64,000 nt of DNA from Paragyromitra xinjiangensis. Lineage: Eukaryota; Ascomycota; Pezizomycetes; Pezizales; Discinaceae. The stretch's first letter is position 1. Every line of letters starts with the position of its first letter. The position numbers and the translations under genes are program-made. Where the stretch lies: NCBI GenBank assembly GCA_038503065.1, contig JBCAMK010000022.1, positions 496,001 through 560,000 of the forward strand. The letters are read 5' to 3'. Under the pieces are notes generated by a model. That model made no database searches, was not told the origin of the DNA, and saw nothing but the letters and a program-made list of their open reading frames with translations. Shown piece by piece: positions 46,748 to 57,013 of the stretch.

Positions 46748-49700
46748 ATGCAAAATGATGCCCAAGATCTTTACCCCCGAAGTCGTGAAGGACCCATGCT
46801 CCAAGGGCTTTCATCTCCAGCCCATTTCCTTGCCGCAGAAGAAGTCGTTCAGCAGCTCGCAACAAGTCCGGAGAATGGACTATCTGAAGAAGAAGCCCAG
46901 TCTAGAATAACGAAGTATGGGCTCAATGAGCTCGAGGCTGGTGATGGTGTCAGCGCAGTCAAGATACTCATGAAGCAGGTGTTTAATGCTATGGTTTTGG
47001 TAGGTTTGCTTTGTGTCCTCTATCTTCCTACGGAGGATGAATCTGATTGAGCCCCAGGTCCTCATAATGGGTATGGTTGTTTCATTCGCGATTAAATCCT
47101 GGATTGAAGCTGGTGTCATCACCGCGGTAGTTGCAATGAATATCATTGTTGGATTTTTTCAAGAGTACAGCGCAGAAAAAACTATGGATTCGCTACGGTC
47201 CTTGTCTTCCCCAACGGCAACAGTCGTTCGTTCTGGTCATTTAAAAACAATACGTTCTCTTGACCTTGTCCCAGGAGACATCGTGGAAGTTAAGATGGGA
47301 GATACGATTCCTGCTGATATGAGGTTGTTTGAAGCAATGAATACGTCTCACCGCCCCAATCTGAATCTAGTTTCTTTCATTTCTTGGAAAAAAAGGGAGG
47401 AGTTTAAGCTAACACAACATGCACATTTTGAAACAGACGAAGCACTGTTAACCGGGGAGTCACTTCCCGTGGCGAAGAACGCCAATATATCCTTCAAACA
47501 AAGCGATGACATTAGTGTTGGTGATCGTATCAATATGGCTTACTCGAGCTCTACTGTTTCCAAAGGGCGTGCCAAAGCCATTGTCGTCAGTACCGGGATG
47601 AAGACAGAGATTGGAATGATTGCAGAGCTTTTACGTGGAAGTGGGCGTAAATTACGAAGTGTGCGTCGCGATGAGGGCGGTCATGCGTCATGGTACGAAT
47701 ACACAGCGGCTGGTTTCGTGATGATCTTGGATCAAATCGGTATCTTCTTCGGAGTATCCGTTGGAACACCTTTGCAGAGGAAACTCAGCTGGTTGGCAAT
47801 TGTTCTATTTGCCATCGCTGTGGTGTTCGCTCTGATTTGCCTTGCCGCGAACGATTTCAGCAACTCACGGGAAGTTATTCTTTACGCGGTTGCGTAAGTA
47901 TCCATTAAGAGTTTTTTTTTGCATATGCCTTAACTGACGATCCCTGGCGATAGTACTGGTCTGTCTATGATTCCTGCAAGCTTAGTTGTAGTTCTCACCA
48001 TTACCATGGCTGTTGGCACGAAGATAATGGTCCAGCGCAATGTAATAGTTCGTAAGCTTGACTCGCTGGAAGCTCTTGGGGCCGTGACCAATATCTGCTC
48101 TGATAAAACTGGGACGTTGACACAGGGGAGGATGGTGGTAAAACAAGCCTGGATTATTGCAGAAGGTATGTCCTAATCGATGATATATCAGCCAATTTGT
48201 CTCAATTAAAATATCTTAAGGAACATATATTGTCGGGGATTCCAACAATCCAGTTGACCCTACTTCTGCGGAAATATCATTCACGGAAGATCCTCCGCAC
48301 AATCCTTCGAAACTACCGGAGTCAAAAACGCAGGAAAAAACCGAACTACTGCTTCGCCCTGCTGCCGAGTTCATCAACAAAAAGTTTCTCAAGCAATACC
48401 TAAACGTGGCAACGTTTTGTAATCTCGCAACTGTAGACCGCAACAAGGATACAGGGGAATGGGGTGCCCGCGGAGATCCTACTGAAATTGCGATTCAAGT
48501 CTTCACTAACCGCTTTGACTGGGGGCGCCGAAGGTTTACCCACGGCGAAAACCCCACCTGGATTCAGATCTCCGAATACCCATTCGACTCCGATATAAAA
48601 CGTATGACCGTCACATTTCGTAACTACAGAAATAGCGTCGAGAAAGGATATGAAGAATGGGCGTTTATGAAAGGTGCCGTGGAGAGGGTTCTGGAAGCTT
48701 GCACATCTATCCAGTTTGCCGACAAAGTGGTTGCACTTGATGGTGAGATGCAGCAAATGGTCCTCAGAAACATGGAATCCCTTGCTTCGCAAGGCCTTCG
48801 TGTTCTTGCGCTAGCACAAAGGCCTTGGAATACTCAAGTCGATGACTGGGGCGAATTTCCACGTCACGATATCGAAAGGGACATGACGCTTCTCGGCCTA
48901 ATTGGTCTTTACGATCCGCCTCGTGTGGAGACTGCTGGTGCTGTCGAACGATGCCATCGTGCTGGGATTAATGTGCACATGGTCACCGGAGATCACCCAC
49001 AAACCGCCAGAGCCATTGCTTTGCAAGTAGGTATCATACCGAGAAACATTCATTTGCTCGCACAGGATGTCGTATCTGCCATGGTCATGACTGCGACCCA
49101 TTTCGACCAACTTTCAAGCGAGGAGATAGACAACCTCCCCGTTTTACCTTTGGTAATCGCCCGTTGCTCTCCGCAGACAAAAGTTCGAATGGTAGAAGCA
49201 CTGCATAGACGGAAGAAGTTTGTGGCTATGACTGGTGATGGTGTCAATGATTCTCCTGCGCTAAAATGCGCCGATGTCGGTATCGGCATGGGTATGGCAG
49301 GGAGCGATGTCGCAAAAGATGCTTCTGATATCGTTCTTACAGACGATAACTTTGCTTCTATCCTCAACGCCATAGAAGAGGGCAGGCGTATGTTCGACAA
49401 TATCAAAAAGGTACCCCTAAATGTACCCTTAGTCGGTGAATGCTTGTTGATACCGATCTAGTTTGTGTTGCATCTTTTGGCGGAGAATATCGCACAAGCA
49501 TGCACGCTCCTTATCGGCTTAGCATTTAAGGACGCTAGTGGCCTGTCGGTCTTTCCGCTTGCTCCCGTCGAGATTTTATGGATTATCATGATCACCAGCG
49601 GTTTCCCTGCCATGGGTTTGGGGATGGAGATCGCTTCAGATGATATCATGACTAGACAGCCCCATAATGTGAGTATCCTAAGAGATTTCTATGTCATGGT

Positions 49701-50321
49701 CTAACCTTTCTGCAGCTTAGGGTTGGTATATTTACGATAGAGGTACTTATTGATTTGACAGTTTATGGCTGCTGGATGGCAGTCCTCTGCCTAGCCTCAT
49801 TTTCAATTGTGGTTTTCGGCTTTGGAGACGGGAATCTTGGCCATGGCTGCAACAATTCCATCTCCCCTAGTTGTGAGCTTGTTTTCAGAGCACGGAGTAC
49901 TACCTTCACTTGTCTCACCTGGTTTGCTTTATTCCTAGCATGGGAAATGGTTCACATGCGCCGTAGCTTCTTCCGTATGGAACCGAAACCTGAGCACTTT
50001 TGGACCTTATGGGCTCGCCATGCCTGGCGCAATCCTTTCCTTTTCTGGAGCATAATGGCGGGATTCATTACTGTATTCCCGATAATCTACATCCCCGGCT
50101 TGAATACAGTGGTATTTAAGCATGCTCCTATCTCGTGGGAATGGGGCATCGTCTTCATCGAATCTCTGGTGTTTTTTATGGGTATTGAGGTTTGGAAATT
50201 CTGTAAGCGTGTCTACTTCAGGAGATACGGCAATAATGCAACGAACCCAGAGGATGAATTAGGGCATGGCACATCTCTACAACATGGCTCGGCTAATGGG
50301 TCGACAGATAGTGGTGTGTAG
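46748..50321 (+). CDS. ENA1: ENA-type (P2D) Na+/K+-exporting P-type ATPase
   Basis: Exons 46748-46999, 47058-47340, 47425-47893, 47954-48165, 48221-49410, 49462-49668 and 49716-50321 give 1072 residues. ENA pumps export Na+ or K+ across the plasma membrane and confer salt and high-pH tolerance. The phosphorylated Asp is in DKTGTLT (about residue 385); TGES, TGDHPQTA and MTGDGVNDSPALK are present. The segment IPASLVVVLTITMAVG with RKLDSLEALGAV before DKTG is typical of ENA rather than of Ca2+ pumps. Ten membrane segments are expected. Intron 47341-47424 appears to have AT-AC ends; if it is not spliced the protein carries 28 extra in-frame residues (1100 total). The start ATG at 46748 precedes the usual soluble N-terminus; other frames with ATGs nearby do not continue. 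Na+, K+ or both as substrate cannot be decided from the sequence. Confidence 0.93.
47341..47424 (+). other. Probable AT-AC intron in the ENA gene
   Basis: This 84-base segment starts ATACGT and ends GCAC, with a GCTAAC branch-like site 12 bases before the end. Its length is a multiple of three and it has no stop, so it can also be read as 28 codons. Removing it joins ATGA to ATTTTGAAACAG and restores EAMNFETDEALLTGES, the conserved ENA sequence around the TGES loop. No GT-AG pair gives a frame-keeping join here; the GT positions I checked are in the wrong phase. AT-AC introns handled by the major spliceosome are known but rare. Confidence 0.7.
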
Positions 50322-52173
50322 GTACACTGATAGGTGTTTACAGCAATTAACCACTGTTTCTTATGTTTCCCTTTTAGTGTCGTTCGTTCTTTGTCTCTAT
50401 TTTCTGCTTCATTTTTAGAAGCAACATCGGGTTTTTCTAGGACTTTGAAGTTTTCCTTATTTTACAATCTCTACTCGACACAACAGCCACCTGAAAGCTA
50501 CCCCCATGTAAATTTTCTTTCTTGTGGGTTGACTTCTCTAGAACTGCTGCAGATAACTATTATCGCCCCAAATTCTCACTCGTTTAAATACACACACCTT
50601 TGCTAGGTAGCTACATATATCTTAGCTTCTGCATGCTATTTTGAAAAATACGCTTGAAGAGTTAGGCTTACGAATAAAGATTTGAGTCCCCAAAGCTCGG
50701 CTATGTTGATCGATCGATCATTCACATGTATCCAGCCCTTTGGGTTATGGCGGCACACACAAAACAAATAAGACCTAAACCATAACACAAGAACAATATA
50801 AAACCCCCAAACCATAACATAAAAAACATAACTAATATAACGTCATAAAAATTTCAAAACCCCATCCTTTTCCTTTCTATCCCCTCTTCTCTTTATCCTT
50901 CTATCGTTCCAGATCTCTATATCCTCATCCTAGCTCTGCGCTTTCCCTCTTCGCCTCACCCTCCCCGCCTCACCCTCCGCCTCCCCACAATTTCTTTTAC
51001 CCCGATCATGTGGGATCTCACTTGAAAAATTAGCCTAATTGAGATACCTTACTAGTACCGCACGATTGATCTATAAGAGTTCGGGTTATAAGGATACTCG
51101 CCTTATAAGGGTATGTATTCCGGCCCCGACAAGGGCTATTTTGGGTGTAGTGGGCCTTTTATATAAGAGTGATTGCTCTATAAAGACGGGGATTACTTCA
51201 ATTCCATATCTTTATAGGGTGATTGTACTGTATTAAGGATAGTCAATGTCCGATCTTACGGTTTTTTTAAGGATTTTAGGATTTCGCCACGGCTGCAGCT
51301 GTGGCAAAAAACTTGTACAAAAATAGCTAGCATCAAGTTTTAGAATCTGGCGTGAGGACCTTTAGCTCCCAAACCTCCGCAGGCTTGAACCCCGCCGTCA
51401 CTAAACACCACAGTTCCCGAGCTTCTGCTGTTTCTAAACCCCACCGTTCACAGACCACTTTTGTGAACCCCCACCACTGCTGTATTCCCGCTGTTCTCCG
51501 ACCTTCATTACGTTTAGATCAATATCAATCAATCTTACCCATTGTTGACTCGGGAATGGTAGCTCGAGGATCATGGTAACTATATGCGACACTGGTAGGT
51601 ATCTATGTATGGGCTCTATGGTTGCATATATTTTGTCTTCTCTGTAGAGTATCATTACTGCATGTAGCTTTGTTGCCGCAACAATTCAATTAGTGGTGAA
51701 TAACTTGTAGTCAGCGTGAGTGTGAAGCAACTGAGAGTTACGGACGCTGCGACCGCCCATAGGATTTTATTTTATTCTCGGTAACTTTCACCCTGCACCA
51801 CTTTAAATTACTTGGCTTTAAGGTTGAGCCTCTGAAGTCTCCCTAAAATCAAACATCGACTACCTTATTTTCCACAATGAGCTGGTATCATGAGTTATCA
51901 CTCACTCCTCGAACATCGCTAAAAAGAAATTATATCGGCCCATTTAACCCGTTCTCTCAGCTTCGTCGCATTTAACCTATGGTATTCGGTTATTTCATGT
52001 CCCCCCAATCCATTATACAAATGACGTAGCTGCATAGAAAAAGAAGAAAACATTACAGCAAACACATACAGTGCACGCGCACATCAAGTCCCAAATAAGT
52101 CAGAAAAAGTCAGAAGAACTAAAACTAAAAATGGTTGCAATCATGCATTGCATCCTCGAGCCCGTGAGGTCAA
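50322..52173. other. 1.9 kb convergent intergenic region containing a MITE
   Basis: Both flanking genes end here. A pogo-like MITE lies at 51056-51232. The segment 51340-51600 has repeated CACCAC and CCCCACC strings and one 75-codon frame of low complexity that I do not call. Nothing else was recognised. Confidence 0.55.
51056..51232. mobile_element. Pogo/Fot1-like MITE
   Basis: A 177-bp unit bounded by TA, with ends that pair imperfectly: TACCGCACGATTGATCTATAA on the left against TACAGTACAATCACCCTATAA on the right (inverse). Inside are repeated CTTATAAGG and CTATAAAG strings, typical of fungal pogo-derived repeats. No transposase frame is present. The terminal match is much weaker than in the other MITE, so the assignment is tentative. 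Confidence 0.55.
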
Positions 52174-54497
52174 TCATGATCCAGTGGCATAGGCGTGGTC
52201 AATTTCCTTCTTATACTTCTCAAGGATCCCTCTACGGTTCAATTTCTGTGCGCTGGTGACTAATTGCTGATTTCAGAAAAGCAATATTAGTACACTTATC
52301 ACGTGAGGAATAGTTCAAAAACTTACGTTCTGCGGCGTCCATTCCTCGTCCGACATCACGACACCTTGAATCAACTCAATGCCCGCGAGGCCACCTTTTC
52401 TGCCCGCCGCGATGAGTTCTTTCAACACAATGCTATTCAACTTCTCATTATGAACAAGCTGCTCTAACTCTCCCTTAATACCGTTCTCAGCGGCAAGTTT
52501 CTTCAACGCGGCTTCAACTGGAACGATAATTGCAACAGGCTTCGTCTTCGTCTGGTCTGCATAGACACAAATGTTGGCCACAATAGTTGCAGAACGGTAG
52601 AGAGATTCCAGCTATGATGCGAATAAGACAAGTTAAAAAGCTATTCATCAGCAATACCCCGCCGATTCAGCGACTGACCTTCTCTAATGCAATATATTCT
52701 CCGTTTGAAGTCTTAACCAAGTTCTTCTTACGATCAATAAGCCTCAAGTGGCCGTTTGTGTCCCATTCGCCAATATCCCCAGTTTTAAACCACCCATCCT
52801 CGTAAGCTGCCTTTGTTTCCTCTTCGTTCTTGAAATAATGGGTAGCGACTGCGTCGCCACGTATCCAGACTTCACCCTGCTCGGGAGTGTTAGAAGTGAA
52901 ATATCCAGCATCTGGAAAGTCCACGAGCTTGATTTCAATACTAGCAGGAATAGTTCCAACGCTAGTGGTATTCCACTCGCAGGGATCCATAAGAGCACCC
53001 ATCGCTGAAGTCTCGGTTAAGCCGTAACCGATAATCATAGGACAGATGGTCATGCTGATAAAATGCTGGGTTTCTGGGGAAATAGGTCCTCCTCCGTTCA
53101 TGGTGACTCTCAATCTCCCACCTGTGGCCTCTCTAATCTTTTTGAAGATGATCGAATCTAGAATGCCTGATCCTGGGACTCCTGACTGCAACATGAAGTG
53201 CTTAAGTGACATGGCACCCCAGAATAGTTTCCGGCTAAGTGCTGGTAACTGTGCCACTTTATCTACAATACCCTTTTTGACAGTCTCCCAGACCGCAGGA
53301 ACACCAACGAGAATTGTAGGACGGAATTCAGTTATGTCGCCCTTGCAGTTACGCATGGATCTATCAGATAGTGTCTTTGGATTTCCGTAGCCCATGGTTC
53401 CCCCCCAAAAGATGCAGGCATTCTCGAAAACATACTCGAGAATATGTGCTAGGGGCAGGAAAGTAAGAAGAAAGTCGCCAGGGCCGATATAAGGACCGAC
53501 GATCACCGTTACACCGGTAACTATATTCAGATGCGTTAATCCTGTTAGTTACCGGTAAGCTAGGACATTTACCTGCAGCAATCACGTTTTTGTGGAGAAG
53601 CGGTACGCCTTTAGGTGTACCGGTGGAGCCTGAGGTATACATAATACCGCAGAGATCTTCCGGCCCAGCAGGGTTGGGATCAATTGGGTTTTCCTCTCCG
53701 AGTTTCACGAGATCGTCAATGCTAATTATCCTTAGCCTTTCATGGGCTGATTTCAACTTGTCGATATCCTCCTGCTTAACCGGGGATTCGGTGTTGTAGA
53801 TAATGGCGCGGACCTCGATGGCCTCCTTAAGTGGGGTAATAAGCTGGGTGAGTAGGTGTGGGTCGAGGAAGATTGCTTTCGCTTCGGTTTGTACGAGTGA
53901 GTGGGTAAGGCCAGATTGGCCGAGGGTATCATACGCTGTAACAATGGGCATCGATTGAGAAGCACAACCATGCGAGATTGCAAGCCAGTTTGCGCTGCAA
54001 CACCCCGTGAGCATGTTATTTACTATGGGATTCTAGATTTCGTGCCCAACGTACCTAGTGGCAGCAAAGATCTGAACCCGGTCTTCCTTTTGCAACCCCA
54101 GAGCCTTGAGGCCGCAGCCGATGGTGTTGACACGAGCTAAGTAATCGTTGAAGGAAATGTACGTGTATCCGCTCATCTCGTAGTAAAGCCATTTCTTCGG
54201 GACATCCTGCTCAACCCCGTCGATCATCTTCTTGACTATCTTCTCCTCCTCATGAAGATGTATCAATTTTCTGGTCCCGAGTGCCTGAGCATCCCCGAAT
54301 TTCGCTGCTCCACGCTTGACAATATCGTAGGTAGTGGCGATGTCCGGCTCCATTCGGTTCCTCAAACCACCGATGGATTGAGGATGGCGACGTGGGATAC
54401 CCTCACCTTCTTTCGGCGTGACATTGGGGACTTGAACGTTGAAGGGGGACTTATGGGTGATGCAAGGTTGCAGGACTTGTTTCTTTTGGCTGGCCAT
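52174..54497 (-). CDS. FAA1: Long-chain acyl-CoA synthetase (Faa1/Faa4 type)
   Basis: Exons 54497-54055, 53994-53573, 53520-52679, 52611-52327 and 52266-52174 give 694 residues, like yeast Faa1 (700). The enzyme activates imported long-chain fatty acids to acyl-CoA with ATP. The AMP-binding motif YTSGSTGTPKGV begins at Y267. TVIVGPYIGPGD, LPLAHILEYVFE, the GYGLTETSA motif and DGWFKTGDIGEW follow in order. The fatty-acid synthetase signature around GHLRLIDRKKNLVKTSNGEY precedes the C-terminal domain. The C-terminus (ATGS) has no peroxisomal signal, consistent with the Faa1/Faa4 group on lipid droplets, ER or plasma membrane rather than peroxisomal Faa2. Two CCTCGG motifs occur about 420 and 500 bp upstream. 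All joins restore conserved blocks and I see no missing key residue. Confidence 0.96.
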
Positions 54498-54559
54498 GAT
54501 GACGACAACCTATGACGCGATAGAGGAGAAGGAGAACCACAACAACGGGAGGCTATTCA

Positions 54560-54592
54560 ATGAATGAATGAATGAATGAATGAATGAATGAG
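54560..54592. repeat. GAAT/ATGA tetranucleotide microsatellite
   Basis: About eight tandem ATGA units some 65 bases upstream of the FAA1 start, so probably in its leader. Confidence 0.85.
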
Positions 54593-54706
54593 ACTAATGT
54601 GGAGGGTGAAAAGGTACCTTGAGATTAATGATGGGAGGAGGGGGGATGATAATGTCTTTTATGTATGTAAGCGAACTAGGAGGGGGAAGGAGTTAGGCGA
54701 GAGGAA

Positions 54707-54740
54707 GGGGAGAGGGAGAGGGAGAGGGAGAGGGAGGGAG
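54707..54740. repeat. GGGAGA hexanucleotide microsatellite
   Basis: Tandem GGGAGA units, read on the FAA1 strand as a pyrimidine-rich TCTCCC tract in the upstream region of that gene. Confidence 0.8.
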
Positions 54741-54917
54741 AATGAGTGAGCGAGCGAGGCCTACCTCCCTTACCTTGCAAGAGGTCACTGGCTGGTAGGT
54801 CCAAAGCTCTGGAAGTGGCGACTGGTTGGCTGCCGTAGAGTAATACAGAAAAGGCTGGAAGAAATGCAGTTCGACTCCTGGCTAACCCACATGATTGGCA
54901 TCCCTGGCTCTCCCACC

Positions 54918-54923
54918 CCTCGG
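54918..54923. promoter_or_regulatory. CCTCGG motif upstream of FAA1 (candidate FarA/FarB site)
   Basis: Exact match to the FarA/FarB core, about 420 bp upstream of the FAA1 start, within CCCCTCGGAGG. Chance occurrence is possible. Confidence 0.4.
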
Positions 54924-54997
54924 AGGAAAAAGAGTCCAGCCTGGTTCGGTATCAGATGCCTGCGTCCTGGCCAGCACCAGTAGGTAACCAACCCTTT

Positions 54998-55003
54998 CCT
55001 CGG
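54998..55003. promoter_or_regulatory. Second CCTCGG motif upstream of FAA1
   Basis: A second exact copy 80 bases beyond the first and about 500 bp from the FAA1 start. Two copies close together are somewhat less likely by chance than one. Confidence 0.4.
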
Positions 55004-55865
55004 GTTTAGCTGCATAATTACAAAGTTGTACTCTGCCTGCTCTACTCTACTCCACCCCGTATCGCACACCACGACCTTTCGGTGGTTACACACAGCTTCC
55101 CTTTAAAGAGTCATCTACTCTGGTGGGAGTGAGGCAAAGTGGAAGCCGAAACGTGTTCTTTTCCCAACAATTATATACCTATATGGGTGGATGGATGGTG
55201 CTTGGTGTTTCTATATCACCAATAGTAAGGGTCACCAGATGCCAGGACTTGCTTCGGTCTCTGGATCTCGTATCTTCTACGCTACATGTACACCCCTGTT
55301 CGCCATCAGACTGTACCTACATGTATTGTATGTGGGAGATTTTGAACCGAAATACATAAGTATCCAGACGCCCCCGCATGATCTTCTTCTCTGAGGTATA
55401 ACCATACTCTACCAAGAACCTATGTTCCTTGGCTACGCACGATCCCCTGCAGATGTTGGTAATCGCAGTTTGTATCATGAAAACTCCACAGATTGTAGAG
55501 GTGATTTTAGCAAACCTATAACTACGGTATATGTAATCTAGGCGAGAGTCGCCGTTATATTAGCAAGTTGGTATCGTCCCTTGATTTGTTCTGTGGTTCG
55601 GGTGGGTTGCAATGCACGCACGCCTAGAGTACTTCCTGGCCAACCCTAGTGTCAAAGGCCTGAGACAGGGTCAAGGAAAAAAAAGCAAATGGTCGCATTT
55701 TTAGCACAAACACTATCCGAGTCTATCGCCAGGCATTTTGGAACCGTCATCTATCATACGTTTGACTAACGAACGAAGGTCCCTCAAAAGAAACGCCCGA
55801 AGCTTTCGTAAATACTCCCCTACCAACTACAAAAATCGTGCATGTGCGCACATCTTCTTTGACGC

Positions 55866-56949
55866 ATGACTTTCAATACTTTCTTGTCACTTCTTGGCGA
55901 AGAGGTGAAGGACGTCTATGAAGGTTGCCCCATGCTATCAATATTTCTAGTCTAAGATGCCAATGCTGACGTCTCGAGTGTTTATTCACCGACATTAGAA
56001 TCCTTTATTCTCTTTTCTGCTATCCCTTCATCAAGAAATCTCGGATTTATCAACCGCAACGCTTCTTCGCTCTCGCTGACCGTTGCTGGTCGAGATCTGA
56101 CTATTCATCAGTCCCCCGCAGTTTTGTCATCGTCTCGTGAAGCAGGGACAACAGGCGCCGGTATGTTTGAATGAAGGCTTGCAAATCAGCTCTGAAAGCT
56201 ACGCGTTACAGCCTACGAGAAACCTGGATCCTGTCACCGGGAATACTGACCTGCTGCGGGTAGTCTTGTGGAAAATCACGCCCGCCTTTGCGGATTGGAT
56301 ATGCGATACACAGAATCTATTCTTCACCCATGGAATTCTTTCTTCTTCTTCATCGATTTTGGAGCTTGGGAGTGGATCCTCAGCCCTTCTTGCATTGACA
56401 CTGGGCACACGAGTTGGGAAGTTCATCATTAGTGACCAAGAGTACGTCTTAAAACTCGTCCAGAAGAACCTTGACGAGAACTTGCTGGCCACGAAAAAGA
56501 CACCAAGTGCGCCACCAAAAGGACGGGGGAAATTCACAAGAACCACGAACAACAACCACACACTAGATATCTCCGCAATAACTCTTGACTGGGAAACGGA
56601 TTCTGTTCGTCATCATCCAGCGCTCTCGGAGCGCATTTCATTTTCTGCGGTGATAGCCTGCGATACTATATATAACGAAGCACTGGTCAAACCCTTCGTA
56701 GACACCTGCGTAGAAGTTTGTTGTCTATCACGTCAAAACGTAGAACCAACTGCCACCCCCACAATAGCAATAGTCGCCCAAGAACTTCGATCCCTCGAAG
56801 TATTTGGGGACTGGCTCGAAGAATTTCAAAAATCATTTCACACATATCGTATACCTGACTCTTTCCTAACTCCTTCTTTGAAGCCTGCCTCCGGTTACAG
56901 CATACATATTGGTATACTTCGTTCTGAAGTTGAACATCCCAGAAACTGA
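55866..56949 (+). CDS. RKM5: Protein-lysine N-methyltransferase, Rkm5-like (methyltransferase family 16)
   Basis: Exons 55866-55923, 55999-56160 and 56264-56949 give 301 residues. Yeast Rkm5 methylates a lysine of ribosomal protein L1; this gene is its filamentous homologue by sequence. The N-terminus LSLLGEEVKDVYEESF leads into NLGFINRNASSLSLTVAGRDLTIHQSP and REAGTTGAVLWKITPAFADWI, which I recognise as the family hallmark; both introns fall inside this stretch and the joins restore it. The SAM-binding motif I is ILELGSGSSALLALTLG. SDQEYVLKLVQKNL, ITLDWETD and VIACDTIYNEALVKPF follow, as in family 16. The first donor (GTTGCC) is weak, but its TGCTGAC branch and CATTAG acceptor are good. The stop lies only 64 bp from the stop of the opposite gene. 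Confidence 0.9.
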
Positions 56950-57013
56950 GCACTTTCTTTCCACGTTTACTGAGTACAAACCCTATTCCCCCCCTTTCTA
57001 CCATTCTTTCTTG

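Larger units (their letters stand above)
54498..55865. other. Divergent intergenic region between FAA1 and RKM5-like gene
   Basis: The 1.4 kb between the two starts holds two microsatellites near FAA1, two CCTCGG motifs (54918 and 54998) and two TACATGTA palindromes only 35 bases apart (55283 and 55318). No gene was recognised; frames at 55123-55394 look like chance. Confidence 0.55.

Noticed and set aside
47345..47436. A GT-AG intron in the ENA gene from GTCTCA to AAACAG
   Set aside because: Its 92-base length breaks the frame and removes the conserved FETDE residues.
51352..51579. 75-codon frame with SSRASAVSKPHRSQT
   Set aside because: Built from CACCAC/CCCCACC simple sequence; no homology known.
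56137..56263. A longer start for the methyltransferase at 56137 (MKQGQQ...)
   Set aside because: This part is intron: the frame upstream of it (REAGTTGA) joins directly to VLWKITP after 56263, which restores the family sequence.
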